DNA of 33,066 nucleotides from Obelidium mucronatum (GCA_025765595.1 JAIVFH010000285.1:1-33066); one strand, 5' to 3'; numbered from the stretch's first letter, positions 8,525 to 19,410 are shown. Notes: a model not told the origin generated them from the letters alone. Numbers and translations: made by a program.

Positions 8525-9052
8525 TTAAAGGAACAAAGCAATCACGGCAGCGGCAGCAACGCTCATAGAAACAGGCAATACACCCGCAGTCTTTGGGGTC
8601 ACTACAACAACACCCTTGCACTGGTTGTCGTACTCTGCTTGAACAGTCAAGTTGATTTGAGCAGTAACTTGTGCATTGGCACCGGAAGGACCTGCGAGAA
8701 GAGAGGAACAGTCCGTCACCAATTTGGTAACAAGAGCTCTTGATTGGGCATTGCAAAGGCATCCCATTTGATCGGCTGGAAGGTACTGAGCAAGCTTGGG
8801 AGCAGAAGCAGCAGTACTAGAAGGGGAGGACATGGTGGTGGAGAGTGCCGTTGTGATGTTGGCCAACTTGGACAGTTGGACTTTACAAGTACCAAAGACA
8901 AACCCCAAGGTTTCACCAACGTCGTCCATGCAGACGGCAGGGATGGCATTCAAAATGTCGAGGGATCCCAATGGGTTTGAACCAGTGGGGAGGTTGGTTG
9001 GGATGGCAGAGGTGCTTCTGCTGGTTGTGGTGGCAGTGGTGGTGGTGCTCAT
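8525..9052 (-). CDS. Six-Cys module protein (type 2) without obvious signal peptide
   Basis: Intronless reading, 175 aa from the Met at 9052; an in-frame Met at 9097 adds only polar residues. The N-terminus (MSTTTTATTTSRSTSA) is Ser/Thr-rich, with no hydrophobic segment. One module: VCMDD, GTC, GCLC, TDC, QCK, with DQMGCLCNAQSRALVTKLVTDC and YDNQCK, like the second modules of the array. The tail VLPVSMSVAAAAVIALFL is a GPI-type signal. A GPI signal without a signal peptide is inconsistent, so an upstream exon may be missing; none with matching phase was found. The minus-strand peptide MIGNAGFALFLMACAWS at 9177 has signal-peptide character but no good donor. Confidence 0.65.
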   Translation of the reverse strand: MSTTTTATTTSRSTSAIPTNLPTGSNPLGSLDILNAIPAVCMDDVGETLGFVFGTCKVQLSKLANITTALSTTMSSPSSTAASAPKLAQYLPADQMGCLCNAQSRALVTKLVTDCSSLLAGPSGANAQVTAQINLTVQAEYDNQCKGVVVVTPKTAGVLPVSMSVAAAAVIALFL

Positions 9053-9531
9053 GGTGGTTTCAAGAGTTTTTTTTTGAATGGACTTTGAGTGGATCAATCA
9101 AACAGAACAACAGATCCATCTCCGCAAGACCAAGCGCAAGCCATCAAAAAAAGGGCAAAGCCAGCATTGCCAATCATTTCCACATCCCCACAACAACTAC
9201 AGCAACAGCCGCAATACGACCCTATTTCAGTCATCTCAGGCACCAACACCCGGCCTCCAACTGCGAGACTCTCTCCTTTAAAGAAAAACTTCATCTGCTA
9301 ATCTAACAAATCCGAAGAACAAAATGGCACACAATCTATAAATGCTCCATAGCTATTCGGATCAAATCAATCAAAAGCAACATTTATAACGAAATTAAGA
9401 CACTCGCTCTCAAGCCTGAACGATTTTGAGCGGTGGCCAAGAAAAAGTATAAGCAAAGAGGAGTCCGAAATGCAAGAGAGACATCGAATATACATAATTA
9501 ATATTACAGGGTAAAGTCCGATTAACGCCTT
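9053..9531. other. Intergenic, no gene supported
   Basis: Upstream region of the 8525-9052 gene. Open frames on both strands here are short and of poor composition. A short signal-peptide-like frame (9177-9094, minus) is the only item of note. Confidence 0.5.
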
Positions 9532-10200
9532 CTACTGATACATATTTTGACCCCAGCCAGTGTTATTAACCTTCTGCATTTTGGTCACTTCAACTACCGC
9601 ATCGTCCTCCTCATCCAGTAACATATCCGCGCATTTCCGTTTGATCAAACCGCCGCTACCTGTGACTACGACTCCGTAATTCGCAGTCACAATATTAATA
9701 GAGTTGGACAACGCAAATGGATTCGCATTCACGAACGGAGTATGCACTGGGATAACGAGCTGTTCGTGCGGATGAGTGTTGTTGACGTTATCGACTTGCA
9801 TTGAGTTTTGCTGTTGCTGTTGATTCTGGTGAAGCAGTTTCTGGTGTTCGTGGTAATGATAGTTTAGGTTATAGTGGTGCTGTGGTTGTGGTTGCTGTTG
9901 ATGTTGATGTGGCTGTGGCTTGTTGTCGTTTGGTGGATCACGGTTCATCCATGCTCTGTAGCCGCCAGGATACCTGTGTTTTCAAAGAAAAGTGAGTTAA
10001 GTTTCGTTGTTGTGTGTTGAGGGGTCCCGTGCTGATGGTATAATATGTTGTTCAAGTAGTGGGAATTTGGGTAATGAGAGAATGGCCATTTGCCCTTACA
10101 CAGAGAAGTCTGGCTGGACAGATTTGTTGCATTGTGGCTGCGCTGTCGAATCAAGCACCATTCCATCGCCCTTGGCGGCCGTGAGATAGCTGCCAAGCAT
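9532..10200 (-). CDS. Unrecognised Gln/His-rich protein, 180 aa
   Basis: Two exons, 10200-10100 and 9973-9532, with a 126-nt phase-2 intron (GTAAGG...ACACAG). The join reads QPDFSVYPGGYRAWMNRDPP, continuous across the splice, which supports the model. A Pro/Gln/His-rich block (residues about 50-90) is encoded by varied CAA/CAG/CAT/CAC codons. The C-terminal part has a basic patch (KRKCADM) followed by an acidic run (LLDEEDDAVVEV), a possible nuclear signal. No domain recognised; a nuclear or RNA-associated role is conjecture. Divergently transcribed from the Rab escort gene across 71 bp. Confidence 0.65.
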
Positions 10201-10271
10201 GGTTTTGAGTGAGATTTATTTGGATATTAAATATTTATTTAGGACAGTTCTTTCTTTCTTATAAAAGTCAA
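10201..10271. promoter_or_regulatory. Short bidirectional promoter region
   Basis: Only 71 bp separates the start codons of two divergent genes. It is AT-rich (ATTAAATATTTATTT). A TTATAAAAG on the plus strand ends about 5 bp before the Rab escort ATG, which is too close to act as a normal TATA for that start. Confidence 0.5.
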
Positions 10272-12130
10272 ATGGGTGAAGCAGAGAATTATGACTACGA
10301 CGTCCTTGTGATGGGTACTGGACCAACCGAGGCCATTCTTGCAGCGTAAGCTCGTAGTCAATATTTAGTTCATGACTGTGCAGCTTAGTGATGCCATGCA
10401 ACAGCGGCCTTGCCCGCCATGGCCTCCGAGTAGTCCATGTTGACCCTCGAAGTGTCTACGGTGAAACTGGATCAGTACTGACTCTACAGGAACTGTTTGA
10501 GGTGGAAGGATGCGAGGCTGTGGTGCCAGGTAGTGTCCCAACCCGAAGTTGCCTGTTTATCGATTTGGCTTTTCCAGATCCATCAAGACTCCCAACACTC
10601 ATGAAAGACTCTCGAAAGTACTCAATTGAACTCAGTCCCAAACTTATCTATTCATCTGGTGCTCTTGTCGACCTGATGATTAAATCCAATGTGTCGAATT
10701 ACCTTGAGTTTCGGGCCGTAGAAACAACACATTTCTGGTGGGAGAACGGATTAGAAGCGGTTCCGAGCTCAAAAGAAGATATATTTTCAAACGAGTCTAT
10801 TGGTCTCCTGGAGAAGCGGCGCTTGATGAAACTGCTTTCCAAGTTCGTTGATGCGTCCTTGTCTCCTCCTGGCTCTGATGGTGCTGGAACACATGAAGCA
10901 GACCTTGTTGAAAAGGCAGTTGATCCGGAAGATAGCATGCCTTTTGTCGAGTTCTTGGAGAAGCAAGGGCTTGCTGAAAAGAGTCGCGTCATTCTATTCA
11001 ACGCAATTGGTCTTTATGTGAACAAAAACGACAATCAAAATAGTAAGATTTGTATCTTTGAGAAGTTCGGGTCTGAGAGCTGATAATGCTCCCATAGTTT
11101 CGAAAAAGGAAGGAACGGGTAAGATCCAAAAGTATCTCAGTTCAATTGGCCGATTTGGATCAACCCCTTTCTTAAGTGGCGTATATGGCACAGCCAGCGA
11201 AGTCTCCCAAGCATTTAGCAGGTGATTTATTTTGATGTGCATGTTTCATTTATGAACCGAACGCTTGCAGAGTTTGCGCTGTTCATGGAGGAACGTACAT
11301 TCTTTCTTATTCTCCTATTTCGGCGACGGTCGCCAATGATGGTGTCTTTAACATCAAATCTAACGATGAAAGTGGTGATGGAAAGAACGAATCGTCAATT
11401 AATACGAAGTGGATTGTTGCCTCCCCAAGCTGTGCCTCACAATTCCAAGGTACATTTGCCCAGATCAATGCAGCTTTTGATGCAACGCCAATCGTGAAAA
11501 GGTTTGTAGCTAGTTTGCTTTATCAGAAAATGGTCTGATTGAATTTAAGGATATCGCGATGTGTTGCCATCTTGGAGGAAAAACTGAGCACAGTTGGGGA
11601 GCCCGGTCTCGTCATAATTCCATCCGGTGACAAAAGCGTTAACGGTATTATCGGACTCCAACAGTCCAATAACGCTTTAGTATGTCCAGAGGGCAAATGT
11701 GAGGAGATGCATCCTCTCCTAATCCCTGATTTACTGACCGCTTCTGTCCTTGCAGTTCTGATATATCTCTCTAAAGAGTCCGAGACAAATTCAACAGCGA
11801 GATCTGATTTGGAAGAATCATTGAACAGTTTATTAAGTGTTGGAGAAGGTAATTTCCAACTTTTCAAAAATATGGATCGGTTTTGACTTCAATGCACGAC
11901 CTCAATGCACTTCAGAAACCGTCAAGCCGCTGGCCACAGTATATTACACGCAAACAATTCATACTCCGTGTTTATCGAAATCGTGGGATAGGATTATTGT
12001 AACCAACGATTCTTCAGAGGCTATTGGTTTTGAAGAATGCGTCAAGGAGGCCAAGAGCGTTTTTGAGCGTATTGTTGGACCAGGCGTGGAATTTCTTCCT
12101 GCCATTCAAAACGATGATGAGGATAACTGA
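10272..12130 (+). CDS. MRS6: Rab escort protein / Rab GDI superfamily (component A of Rab geranylgeranyl transferase)
   Basis: Presents newly made Rab GTPases to geranylgeranyl transferase II and delivers the prenylated Rab to membranes (family role). Six exons: 10272-10345, 10405-11042, 11098-11221, 11271-11501, 11550-11848, 11916-12130; all phases agree, 526 aa. Visible motifs are the N-terminal dinucleotide-fold-like YDVLVMGTGPTEAILAAGL, HVDPRSVYGE, EKRRLMKLL, and the conserved RFGSTPFLSGVYGTASEVSQ followed by AFSRVCAVHGGTYIL. The length (GDIs are about 450 aa), the missing YYGG motif of GDI and the long acidic insert favour a Rab escort protein (Mrs6/CHM) over GDI. GPI1 starts 126 bp downstream on the same strand. 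Confidence 0.88.
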
Positions 12131-12256
12131 TGTGAACTGTCCAGGCTTTCCCGATGATAAAAGACGGCGCTATCTATTAGCTCATAAATCCTTAATCAAA
12201 ATAAAAGCTCGTTTCTTTTGCATGGTCTATACTAGATTGTTGAAAACGCCATTTAA

Positions 12257-14988
12257 ATGAGCCTTCTGGTCCGGATTTTTGCACCAACGCATCTCAGCCG
12301 TCACCGGCGAGATAAAGGACTTTTGATAGGCTGGTCTTTCGTAGCCAGTGACGGAGCTGCTGTGTTTATCATTGCAACGGTTGCTGTGGTGAGGACTCTG
12401 CAAACTAGGGTCGTGAATCAACTTAAAACACTGACTCTTTAGCATCAAGCACATCTTGTGAGTGGTGTAAACGGAGAATCTGTTGTCGGATCTCTAGGAT
12501 ACGAAACTGATGAACCAAATGTAAATGTGTGTGTTGAAGGCAGTTTGAGATTCTAATTCGTGAATGGCCATAGCTTCGTCCCTCCATATCTCTGTACTTT
12601 GACAAAACCTTTGTTTTAAAGTAACTACCTCGATTCTTAGTGGAACGCTAGTGAACACTGAAAATTGACATACAGATCCTACACATCACAAACATGTCAA
12701 ACATTCGATGCGAACACAGAGTTTTACTTCTACAACCAACCACGGTCAATCGCGCTCCAATACATGTCTCTTGAGCCGCTTATTCTGGATTTATCAATCG
12801 CAAAGACAATGATGGGCCCAGCATATTCTGGTCAACGAAGCGGGAAGAGGAAAATATCAGTGGAAGAATGGAAGATTGATCAAAATATGATGGCGCATTT
12901 GTTTCCGGCTGGTTCTTTTGGTGGTGCATCTTCGCCTACCCGTTCAAATAGCTTTCGACGCGGGAGTAATGGAGACTTGTTGGCACACAACAGTACAAAG
13001 CACTCGGATTTGGGCATTGTCTTGGAAAAGGTGAGTTCTAAATAATTATCAGTGCTTGTTTGTCAGCCAGTTTATATATACACTCTCCCACACAGATTAA
13101 TCAATGCTACGAAGTGGAATCGAGTATCAAGAATCCATCGCGACGAAAAATAATCACTACGGCAACAATGCTATTCCTACATACATGGAATTTTGTTTAT
13201 TCACTTTTGAAATTCCCTGTGGTCATACCCCTCGTTGTTGTCGTTTTCATTGTCAGAGTTGCAGTTGACCTTGGACTGTGGCTTATTAATAAGACTATTA
13301 AGGGTGCAGAACTCGCATTCAAAGATATTTCTACTTTTGGTTTGTGCCTATATCTTTACTGATTTTACATCTGCGTCTGTTGAAGGTCCTGTTTTGTGTA
13401 GGATACCAAATCAACTTGCGTTTACAGCAAACATGTTTTTGGCCATGGCAATATATTCAATGGAGAACAAGCACGCAAAAACTGTCACCATTGTGTCAAG
13501 CACAATACATTGGGTTGGTATTTATTCATTTTTTTTCCTGCTCGATTTCTCATTGGGAGTCAGGTTTTATAACACTGTCTGGTTAATTGTGAACGATGTT
13601 ATCTTGGGGCTTACTCTTGGATCTTTCCTTATGCTGAACGCGGAGGCTCTTGCAAAGCAGTTTCTTGGAATATTAGATGTACGTTGTTACAGAATCATTT
13701 TGGCCTGTATTCACAAATATCTTCTTTCATTCTCACTAGTATTGGACCTTGGATGGAATCACTTCTGTTATTGATTGGTTAATGGGATGGCCGCCTCCTG
13801 TTGGTTTGAAGCTAAACAGCGAGCTCAATGGGTTCTTGGGACAACTATTTCTCTGGATATTGAATTTGTGGAAAGGTTTGATAATCAATTCCGAAATTAC
13901 AGTATGGTTTTAAGCCGAACATTTTTTCTTAAGACTTCGTCCTGCCATTACGAGAAAACCTTCCGACTCTATTATATTCTATTGGATTTTGCGGATGTTT
14001 TGGGGCCACATTTATTTTGAGTCTTGTTTCGGATTTGATGGCCGTATTCACTATCCACCTGTATCTGTTTTATGTTGTGGCTGCGAAAATCTACAGCTGG
14101 CAAGTGGAGGCTATTTTATCACTGTTAACCATTTTTCGAGGTGAGTTCATACCAGACGCGAATTCGATTTTACAAAGCTTCGCTTGATATAATTATAGGA
14201 AAAAAGTTGAACGTCTTGAGAAACCGAGTGGACAATGCGGAATTTGATTTAGACCAGCTACTTGTCGGTACTATTTTATTCACGCTTTTGGTATTCCTCT
14301 TTCCCACCGTGGCAGTCTATTACATTCTGTTTTCATTGGTAAAACCTCATGTTGGAGCCAATGAATTTTTCTTCTTAAACTGATGAAATGATATTTAGAC
14401 TCGTGTTGGTGTAATTGGAATTCAAGGCGCCTTCGAGATTCTATTGGCGTTCTTGAATCACTTCCCTCTGTTTGCAATTATGCTTCGGTTGAAGGAGCCA
14501 AGTCGTTTACCGGCAGGTGTGAAGTTCAGTCTCTTGGCGAATGAGAATCGCGGGGGCCATTTATCATCGACCTCGAGTAGTGCTGTGTATTTGAAGATTG
14601 AGGTGATTTAGACCGTTGAGTGAATTTTTGACCTACAGCGTAGTCAATTTTAGAATGTGCCAATCGGGATGAAGACAATTTTTTATCAGTATATCTATAT
14701 TGTCGATCGGTATGTTCAGTCTTTTGTTCCTTCCATTTTCAGTTGTGTTGAAAAACGCACCTTTCATAGCCTTGTAACATACTACCTCACATCTGCCACC
14801 ACCAAGTCATTCTTTACAGGTCGAGCTATAGCGCGTGTTCCAAGACTACAGGTTTTGTGTCTTCGATTATTTATTGCATGGAAGTCTCATTTTTTGTTTT
14901 CTTGTAGTATCCCACACTACCTGAGCGGAACTTTGATGAATTACCAAATATTGGCCAAATATACGATTTCTGTAGAAAGATTGTTTGA
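12257..14988 (+). CDS. GPI1: GPI1/PIG-Q, subunit of GPI N-acetylglucosaminyltransferase
   Basis: ER membrane subunit of the complex that transfers GlcNAc from UDP-GlcNAc to phosphatidylinositol, the first step of GPI-anchor synthesis. Fourteen exons: 12257-12388, 12443-12520, 12574-12620, 12676-13030, 13096-13339, 13402-13513, 13564-13678, 13740-13875, 13934-14140, 14199-14338, 14399-14602, 14654-14709, 14743-14851, 14908-14988; 671 aa with consistent phases throughout. The Gpi1 domain is clear: NLRLQQTCFWPWQYIQW, FYNTVWLIVNDVILG, WLMGWPPPVGLKLNSELNGF, RGKKLNVLRNRVDNAEFDLD, LLVGTILFTLLVFLFPTVAV, and C-terminal ARVPRLQYPTLPE. Multiple membrane helices are visible. The first three exons rest on splice signals and phase and are less certain than the rest. 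Several donors are GTT-type. Confidence 0.92.
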
Positions 14989-15344
14989 TGTTCAGGTCAC
15001 TCAGATGATTGTGGATATGAATCGGCGTTTATATTTCCAATGGTGCTGAAAAGTCGAATCAAATAATAATAAAATAGAAGGTTCAAAAAAACTAGCAATA
15101 GAAGCATATTTTCTGTATTGCTGAAGATTCCTATTGTTTATCTGATGAGATAGAGGGAAAACGACTACTTTCGAGTTAACTGCGAGGATTTATATTTATA
15201 TTCAAACAAAACTTATAATAAATACGTTGTCAATAGTACAAATTGGATGGTTTAAATCATCACTTTTCTGTTTCCATTGCCAACACTGAGTCCAAAACGG
15301 ATCTTTAACATTCATTTTATTTCAGCGTGTAACATACTTTTCCA
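14989..15344. other. Convergent 3' intergenic region
   Basis: AT-rich tail-to-tail spacer with AATAATAATAAAATA near 15065 (possible 3' processing for GPI1). No gene seen. Confidence 0.5.
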
Positions 15345-16179
15345 TCACTTTTCAACCATTGCTTCCTTCACCCATCCCCGCAGCTTTTCTGTCATTTTCC
15401 AGGCAATCACAGCTGGCCTCTGTTCTACCACAACCGCGTCGTAATACCGACCGAGTATCCCAAAGGCCTTCCCACTGTAAACTGCATCCCGATATGTGGC
15501 TGCAAATTGGAGGTGGGGTTTGTAGATTCGAGTCAAATAAGCTTGCGAAGGAGCCAGGATGGATGTTTGGATGTGTTCAGCGAAGGATTCTGTGAGGGCT
15601 GGAGCGTCCTTTCTGAGAAAGAGTGTGTTTTTTTTTTGTAAGTTGCGGGTTTCGGAATAAAAGTAGCATAATAAAGAAGGATAATTACGGGGCAGTATAT
15701 TCAGCAACAGAATCTGGCGATGGAAGTTGGATGTCTTGAAGTGATGAAGCAGCAACGGCGGGCTTTGACTGAGTTTGATTGCTTATCGCAGATTGAGCCA
15801 AAGGTTGAAGCGGTGATGACGTTGGTGTTGATGCTGATGGTGATGAGGGCATAGTTGAAGGATTGCCATTGTTGTTGTTCATTGCTGAAACAGCGGGAGT
15901 TCTCAGACTCTCCACGTAGGCTGCATCTGGACTTTCCATCATTCCCACCGCTTCGTTCATGACAGTAACAAAGTCGGTGCTGCGTTTATAGAGGAGGGTC
16001 TTGTCGGTTCCTCCCTGACCATCCAACAACCGTTGGATGCATTTCATAGTTGCCTGAGGAGGCTGCTTCTCACGGCGTCTTGTATTCGTTTGCGTCAGAA
16101 ATATGAAACACTTTTGATCCCATTTGGTTGGAGGAGTTGCTGATTGCTTTGACTTGGATGTTGTTTGATCGTTGGCCAT
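15345..16179 (-). CDS. Unrecognised 252-aa protein
   Basis: Two exons, 16179-15689 and 15612-15345; 76-nt phase-2 intron (GTAATT...CTCAG) with the join EYTAPKDAPALTE. The Met at 16179 is preferred; one at 16218 would add 13 residues. N-terminal half is basic and globular (KWDQKCFIFLTQTNTRRR, MKCIQRLLDG). The middle (about 105-150) is a low-complexity Ser/Pro/Thr/Asn stretch. The C-terminal exon is compact and helical (YKPHLQFAATYRDAVYSGKA, GRYYDAVVVEQRP, MTEKLRGWVKEAM), ending EK. No signal peptide or membrane helix. I do not recognise the family; the well-composed ends suggest a conserved fungal gene. The next minus-strand gene ends 105 bp upstream. Confidence 0.65.
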
Positions 16180-16284
16180 CGATTTATAGTTGAAGAGTCT
16201 TTTTTCTTGCGAGAGCATAAATAATATCGAATAATTCCAAGTAAAGTCAATAAATACACGCTTTTTTCTTAATTTTCAGTTCAT

Positions 16285-16911
16285 TCACTTGGTAGTGTCC
16301 ATTTGTTCTCCTTCTTCCTCCTCCTTGTCCCCAGCCTCCACATCACTACCATCGCCATCCAAATCAACCTCTCCTTCAAACCCACTCTCATGCAAAAACG
16401 CATCCAACTTTCCCAAAATATCCTCAGCTCTTGATTCCAGCTCGCCTAGCGCGTCATACGTGTTGTCCTGTTTTGCAATAAACAAGAATGATTTAACTTG
16501 TCAGTAGGATAGGTTCTCTTCTTCTTTTTTTTTTACCATTTCCTTCATCAACAGCGCGAGGTCTTTTGATTCGTCCATTTCTTCTCCGTCTATATCATCG
16601 AGGGAGGCCATTGGTTTTGAAGTCGCGGCCAAGAGGTTTGCCAGCAGAGTGTGCGTGTGAATGTCCACGTCTTTGAGGCTGTTTGCAAGCGTATTTATCG
16701 ATGCGGAAGAAGAAGCGGGTATCGAGACTGTTGGTCCAGCAGCAGCTGCTGCGGTGGCGGCGGCTGTACTCTTGTCGCTCAAGTTGTTTGAAGGTTGAGG
16801 ATTGCTGTTTGATGATGGCCTAAAGTCTAATCCAGCTAATGAATCGTATTGCTGTGGGTCTGTGGATTCTTGCATGAAGTGGATGTCGTCTGGCGAATGT
16901 GATGCGTTCAT
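16285..16911 (-). CDS. Unrecognised small acidic protein, 185 aa
   Basis: Two exons, 16911-16537 and 16467-16285; 69-nt phase-0 intron (GTAAAA...AACAG). The join gives LLMKEMDNTYDALGELESRA, a continuous amphipathic helix, which supports the splice. The N-terminal half is low complexity (Ser, Asn, Ala), with HSPDDIHFMQESTDPQQYD at the start. A helical region at about 75-150 (ASINTLANSLKDVDIHTHTL, then ESRAEDILGKLDAFLHESGF) looks like a short coiled coil. The C-terminus is highly acidic (GDKEEEEGEQMDTTK). No known domain was recognised; a subunit of a larger complex would fit, but this is inference. Confidence 0.65.
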
Positions 16912-17349
16912 GAGAGTTACTACGTCGGTTTTTCACTATTTATTATCGTCTGAAATCATGCATGTAGCAACAGTCGTTTTACGCAGAGTTGAGTGGAATA
17001 GATATTCAGTCAAGGACACTTTGGAAGACTAGTGGGTATTTACAACACCCCTATCTTGTAATTTCTGTGGACAGAGTCGTGTTTCTTTTTAATCACTGCC
17101 ATGCATTAAAGTTCAATATTGGTCTCTGACGTTTCCCCAAGATACAACAACGGCTCGTGTCTGACGTTGTTTGGTTCGACTTTTGATTAATAAAGACACC
17201 TCAATATCACATTTACTCTGGAGGGCTTGTTATGAAAATTCGAAAAAACTGTTAACAATCTCTTAATTGAATTTTCCGCACGTTTCAAAGGTTCTTGACA
17301 AGAAAAAAACAAGAATTATTTCATTCCAAAACACAAGGGGAAGAGAGAT
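16912..17349. promoter_or_regulatory. Divergent intergenic promoter region
   Basis: 438 bp between the small acidic protein (minus) and the LPMO-type gene (plus). Contains GGGCTTGTTATGAAAATTCG at 17222, weakly like the distal element of the cysteine-rich array. No TATA placed with confidence. Confidence 0.35.
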
Positions 17350-19177
17350 ATGCACACTGTCATCGTTTCAAGTCTCCTACTTCTATGGACGACATCTACA
17401 CAAGTTGCCGCCCACGGGATGATGAATTTCCCCATCCCGCGAGCCTTGCCAGGCGACCAGCAAAACGGTTTCACCTACGCACGTAGCGCTTCCAACCGAA
17501 ACTTTGACATGCACCCAGATCCCGATATCAATTGCGCATACCTCCCCAAAGGCCCAGTATTCACGCAAGTATTGGCGCCGGGACCAGCCACCGTCGACTA
17601 CACCATCACTGCCTGGCATATGGGTGGATGCAAAGTCTACATTTCCAAGGACGGGCAAAAGACGTGGCAAGAAATCGGGAGTGACCCGACATGTGGAGTG
17701 CAGAGCGCGAATCCCACTGGACGAGGGTCCATCAATGTTGTGATCCCCGATGGAACGTACAATGCCGTCCTGCGGTGGTACTACCTTGCAGACAACGGTG
17801 GTGCCCCCAACGAGTTTTTCAACAATTGCGCAGATATTCAAGTTTCCGCGACGAGTGGTACCAATGTGCATGACAAGGTTGAGTTTCTTGGAGGTGGCGG
17901 GTCTGGGTTTGTCCCGTTGGCCAAATCACCTTCCCAGTACTATGATGCTTCGTGTCCGGTTGCGGGCCAGACATTGTGTTCTGGGAACAAGAATTTTATC
18001 AATCAGTGTATTTCTTTGGCGGCTGGGAACGGTTGGGCGGGTGGTAGCTCTTGGTTGGCGTATCAATGTCCTCCGGGAGCCACTTGTCAGTCTGTCAATG
18101 GAGTCGATGCTTGTACTGGTGGTGCTGCCAGTGGTTCGAATCCTCCTCCACAGCCACCGCCTGTCATTGTGCCAACGGTAAGAAGAAATTTGATTCCTGA
18201 AATTGTTTAGCCACTTGAACTGACCTTTGAACTCTTATTTTTCTTTTTGGCAGGCCGTTGTCCCGACATACTTGCCACCAGCTCCAACCGTCGTTGCAGG
18301 CAACGGCGGAGGAGCCCCATGTGCACAATCCGGAGAACTCAGATTACCAATCCCTGAAGGTCAGAACTGTGAATCCGTCAAGAAGGCTTGTCAGTCCCAA
18401 TGTACCTCCAACCAACTGTACAACATTGAGTATAACCGATGCTACTCTGAATCCGACTCCACTGCTGTGCAATGGTGTCAATGTAACGGCGTGACTTGGT
18501 ACGGTGCTGCGTTTGGGAAACCAACCAAGGCGTGTCCAAGTTCGCCATCGGAGCCTGATGTGCCAGCTGAACCTCAAGTCCCAGTTCCTGGTCCTACTAC
18601 TACTGCTGCGGGGATTTCTTACCCTCCCCCACCTGCTCCAGAACCTACCCAACCTGTTGTCACTGATAAACCACCTGCGCCAGCACCGCCACAAGCGGGT
18701 ACAACGGTTGCCCCAGTGTATACTCAGCAACCACCGGCCCCAGTTCCACCTCCTCAACAACCTGCTACTACTGCTGTAGCTCCAGTATACACTCAGAACC
18801 CACCACCAGCGCCACTTCCACCAGTTACAACGGCAGCTCCTGGTCCAGTGTACACGCAGGCACCACCGGCACCACTTCCACCTGTTACAACGGCAGCTCC
18901 TGTGTACACGCAGGCACCACCCGCGCCACAGCCGGTTCCACCAAAGGCAACCACTACTGCTGCCGCGACTACTACTGCCGTATTGCCAATCGCCAACAAG
19001 ACCACTTCCTGCACTACCACCACAACCACCACCACCACCACAACAACAACAAAGCCAGCCTATGTCCCAGAAGCTCCAGCGGCAGTAACCAAAACTACAG
19101 CTCCTCCAGCAGCTGCTACAGTCACACGTGCGCCTGGAACAGCCACCAAGAAAAAGTGTCCTCCCAAGGCACAGTAA
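17350..19177 (+). CDS. Secreted LPMO-type protein with Cys-rich binding modules and mucin-like tail
   Basis: Likely copper-dependent lytic polysaccharide monooxygenase (oxidative cleavage of chitin or another glycan). Exons 17350-18177 and 18254-19177 (phase 0, GTAAGA...GGCAG), 583 aa. Signal peptide 1-21 leaves His22 as mature N-terminus (HGMMNFPIPR); His90 in ITAWHMGGCKVYIS would complete the histidine brace. LRWYYLADNG and EFFNNCADIQV (Phe near the axial site) are typical LPMO signatures. The AA family is unsure (AA11- or AA16-like). Residues about 195-258 form a six-cysteine module (CPVAGQTLC, QC, QCPPGATC, DAC) resembling CBM19 chitin-binding domains. A second, eight-cysteine module (about 300-372) starts in exon 2. 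The tail has four copies of PVYTQ.PP.AP, a long Thr run and a basic end (KKKCPPKAQ). Extracellular or wall-bound. Confidence 0.82.
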
Positions 19178-19410
19178 TTCTTAGGTACCATCCAAAAAAA
19201 ATAGAAAAAAAAATGATAAGAGAAGGAGGAGGAGGTGGAGGGGAAGAAGACAGAGAGACAAATGAAGAGCTTAAAAAAAAAAAGTCAAGAAGAATAAAAG
19301 TAGAAACTATGTTATGAGATGTCGTGTGTTTGTTGTTGTTTAAAAAAATCATCTTTTGATATTTATTGTATATTTATTTTACTTTTATTTTTAATTTTAA
19401 TTAAAAAAAA

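Noticed and set aside
9094..9177. Signal-peptide-like short peptide as a first exon for the 8525-9052 gene
   Set aside because: Composition fits, but no donor and acceptor pair keeps the frame; kept only as a note.
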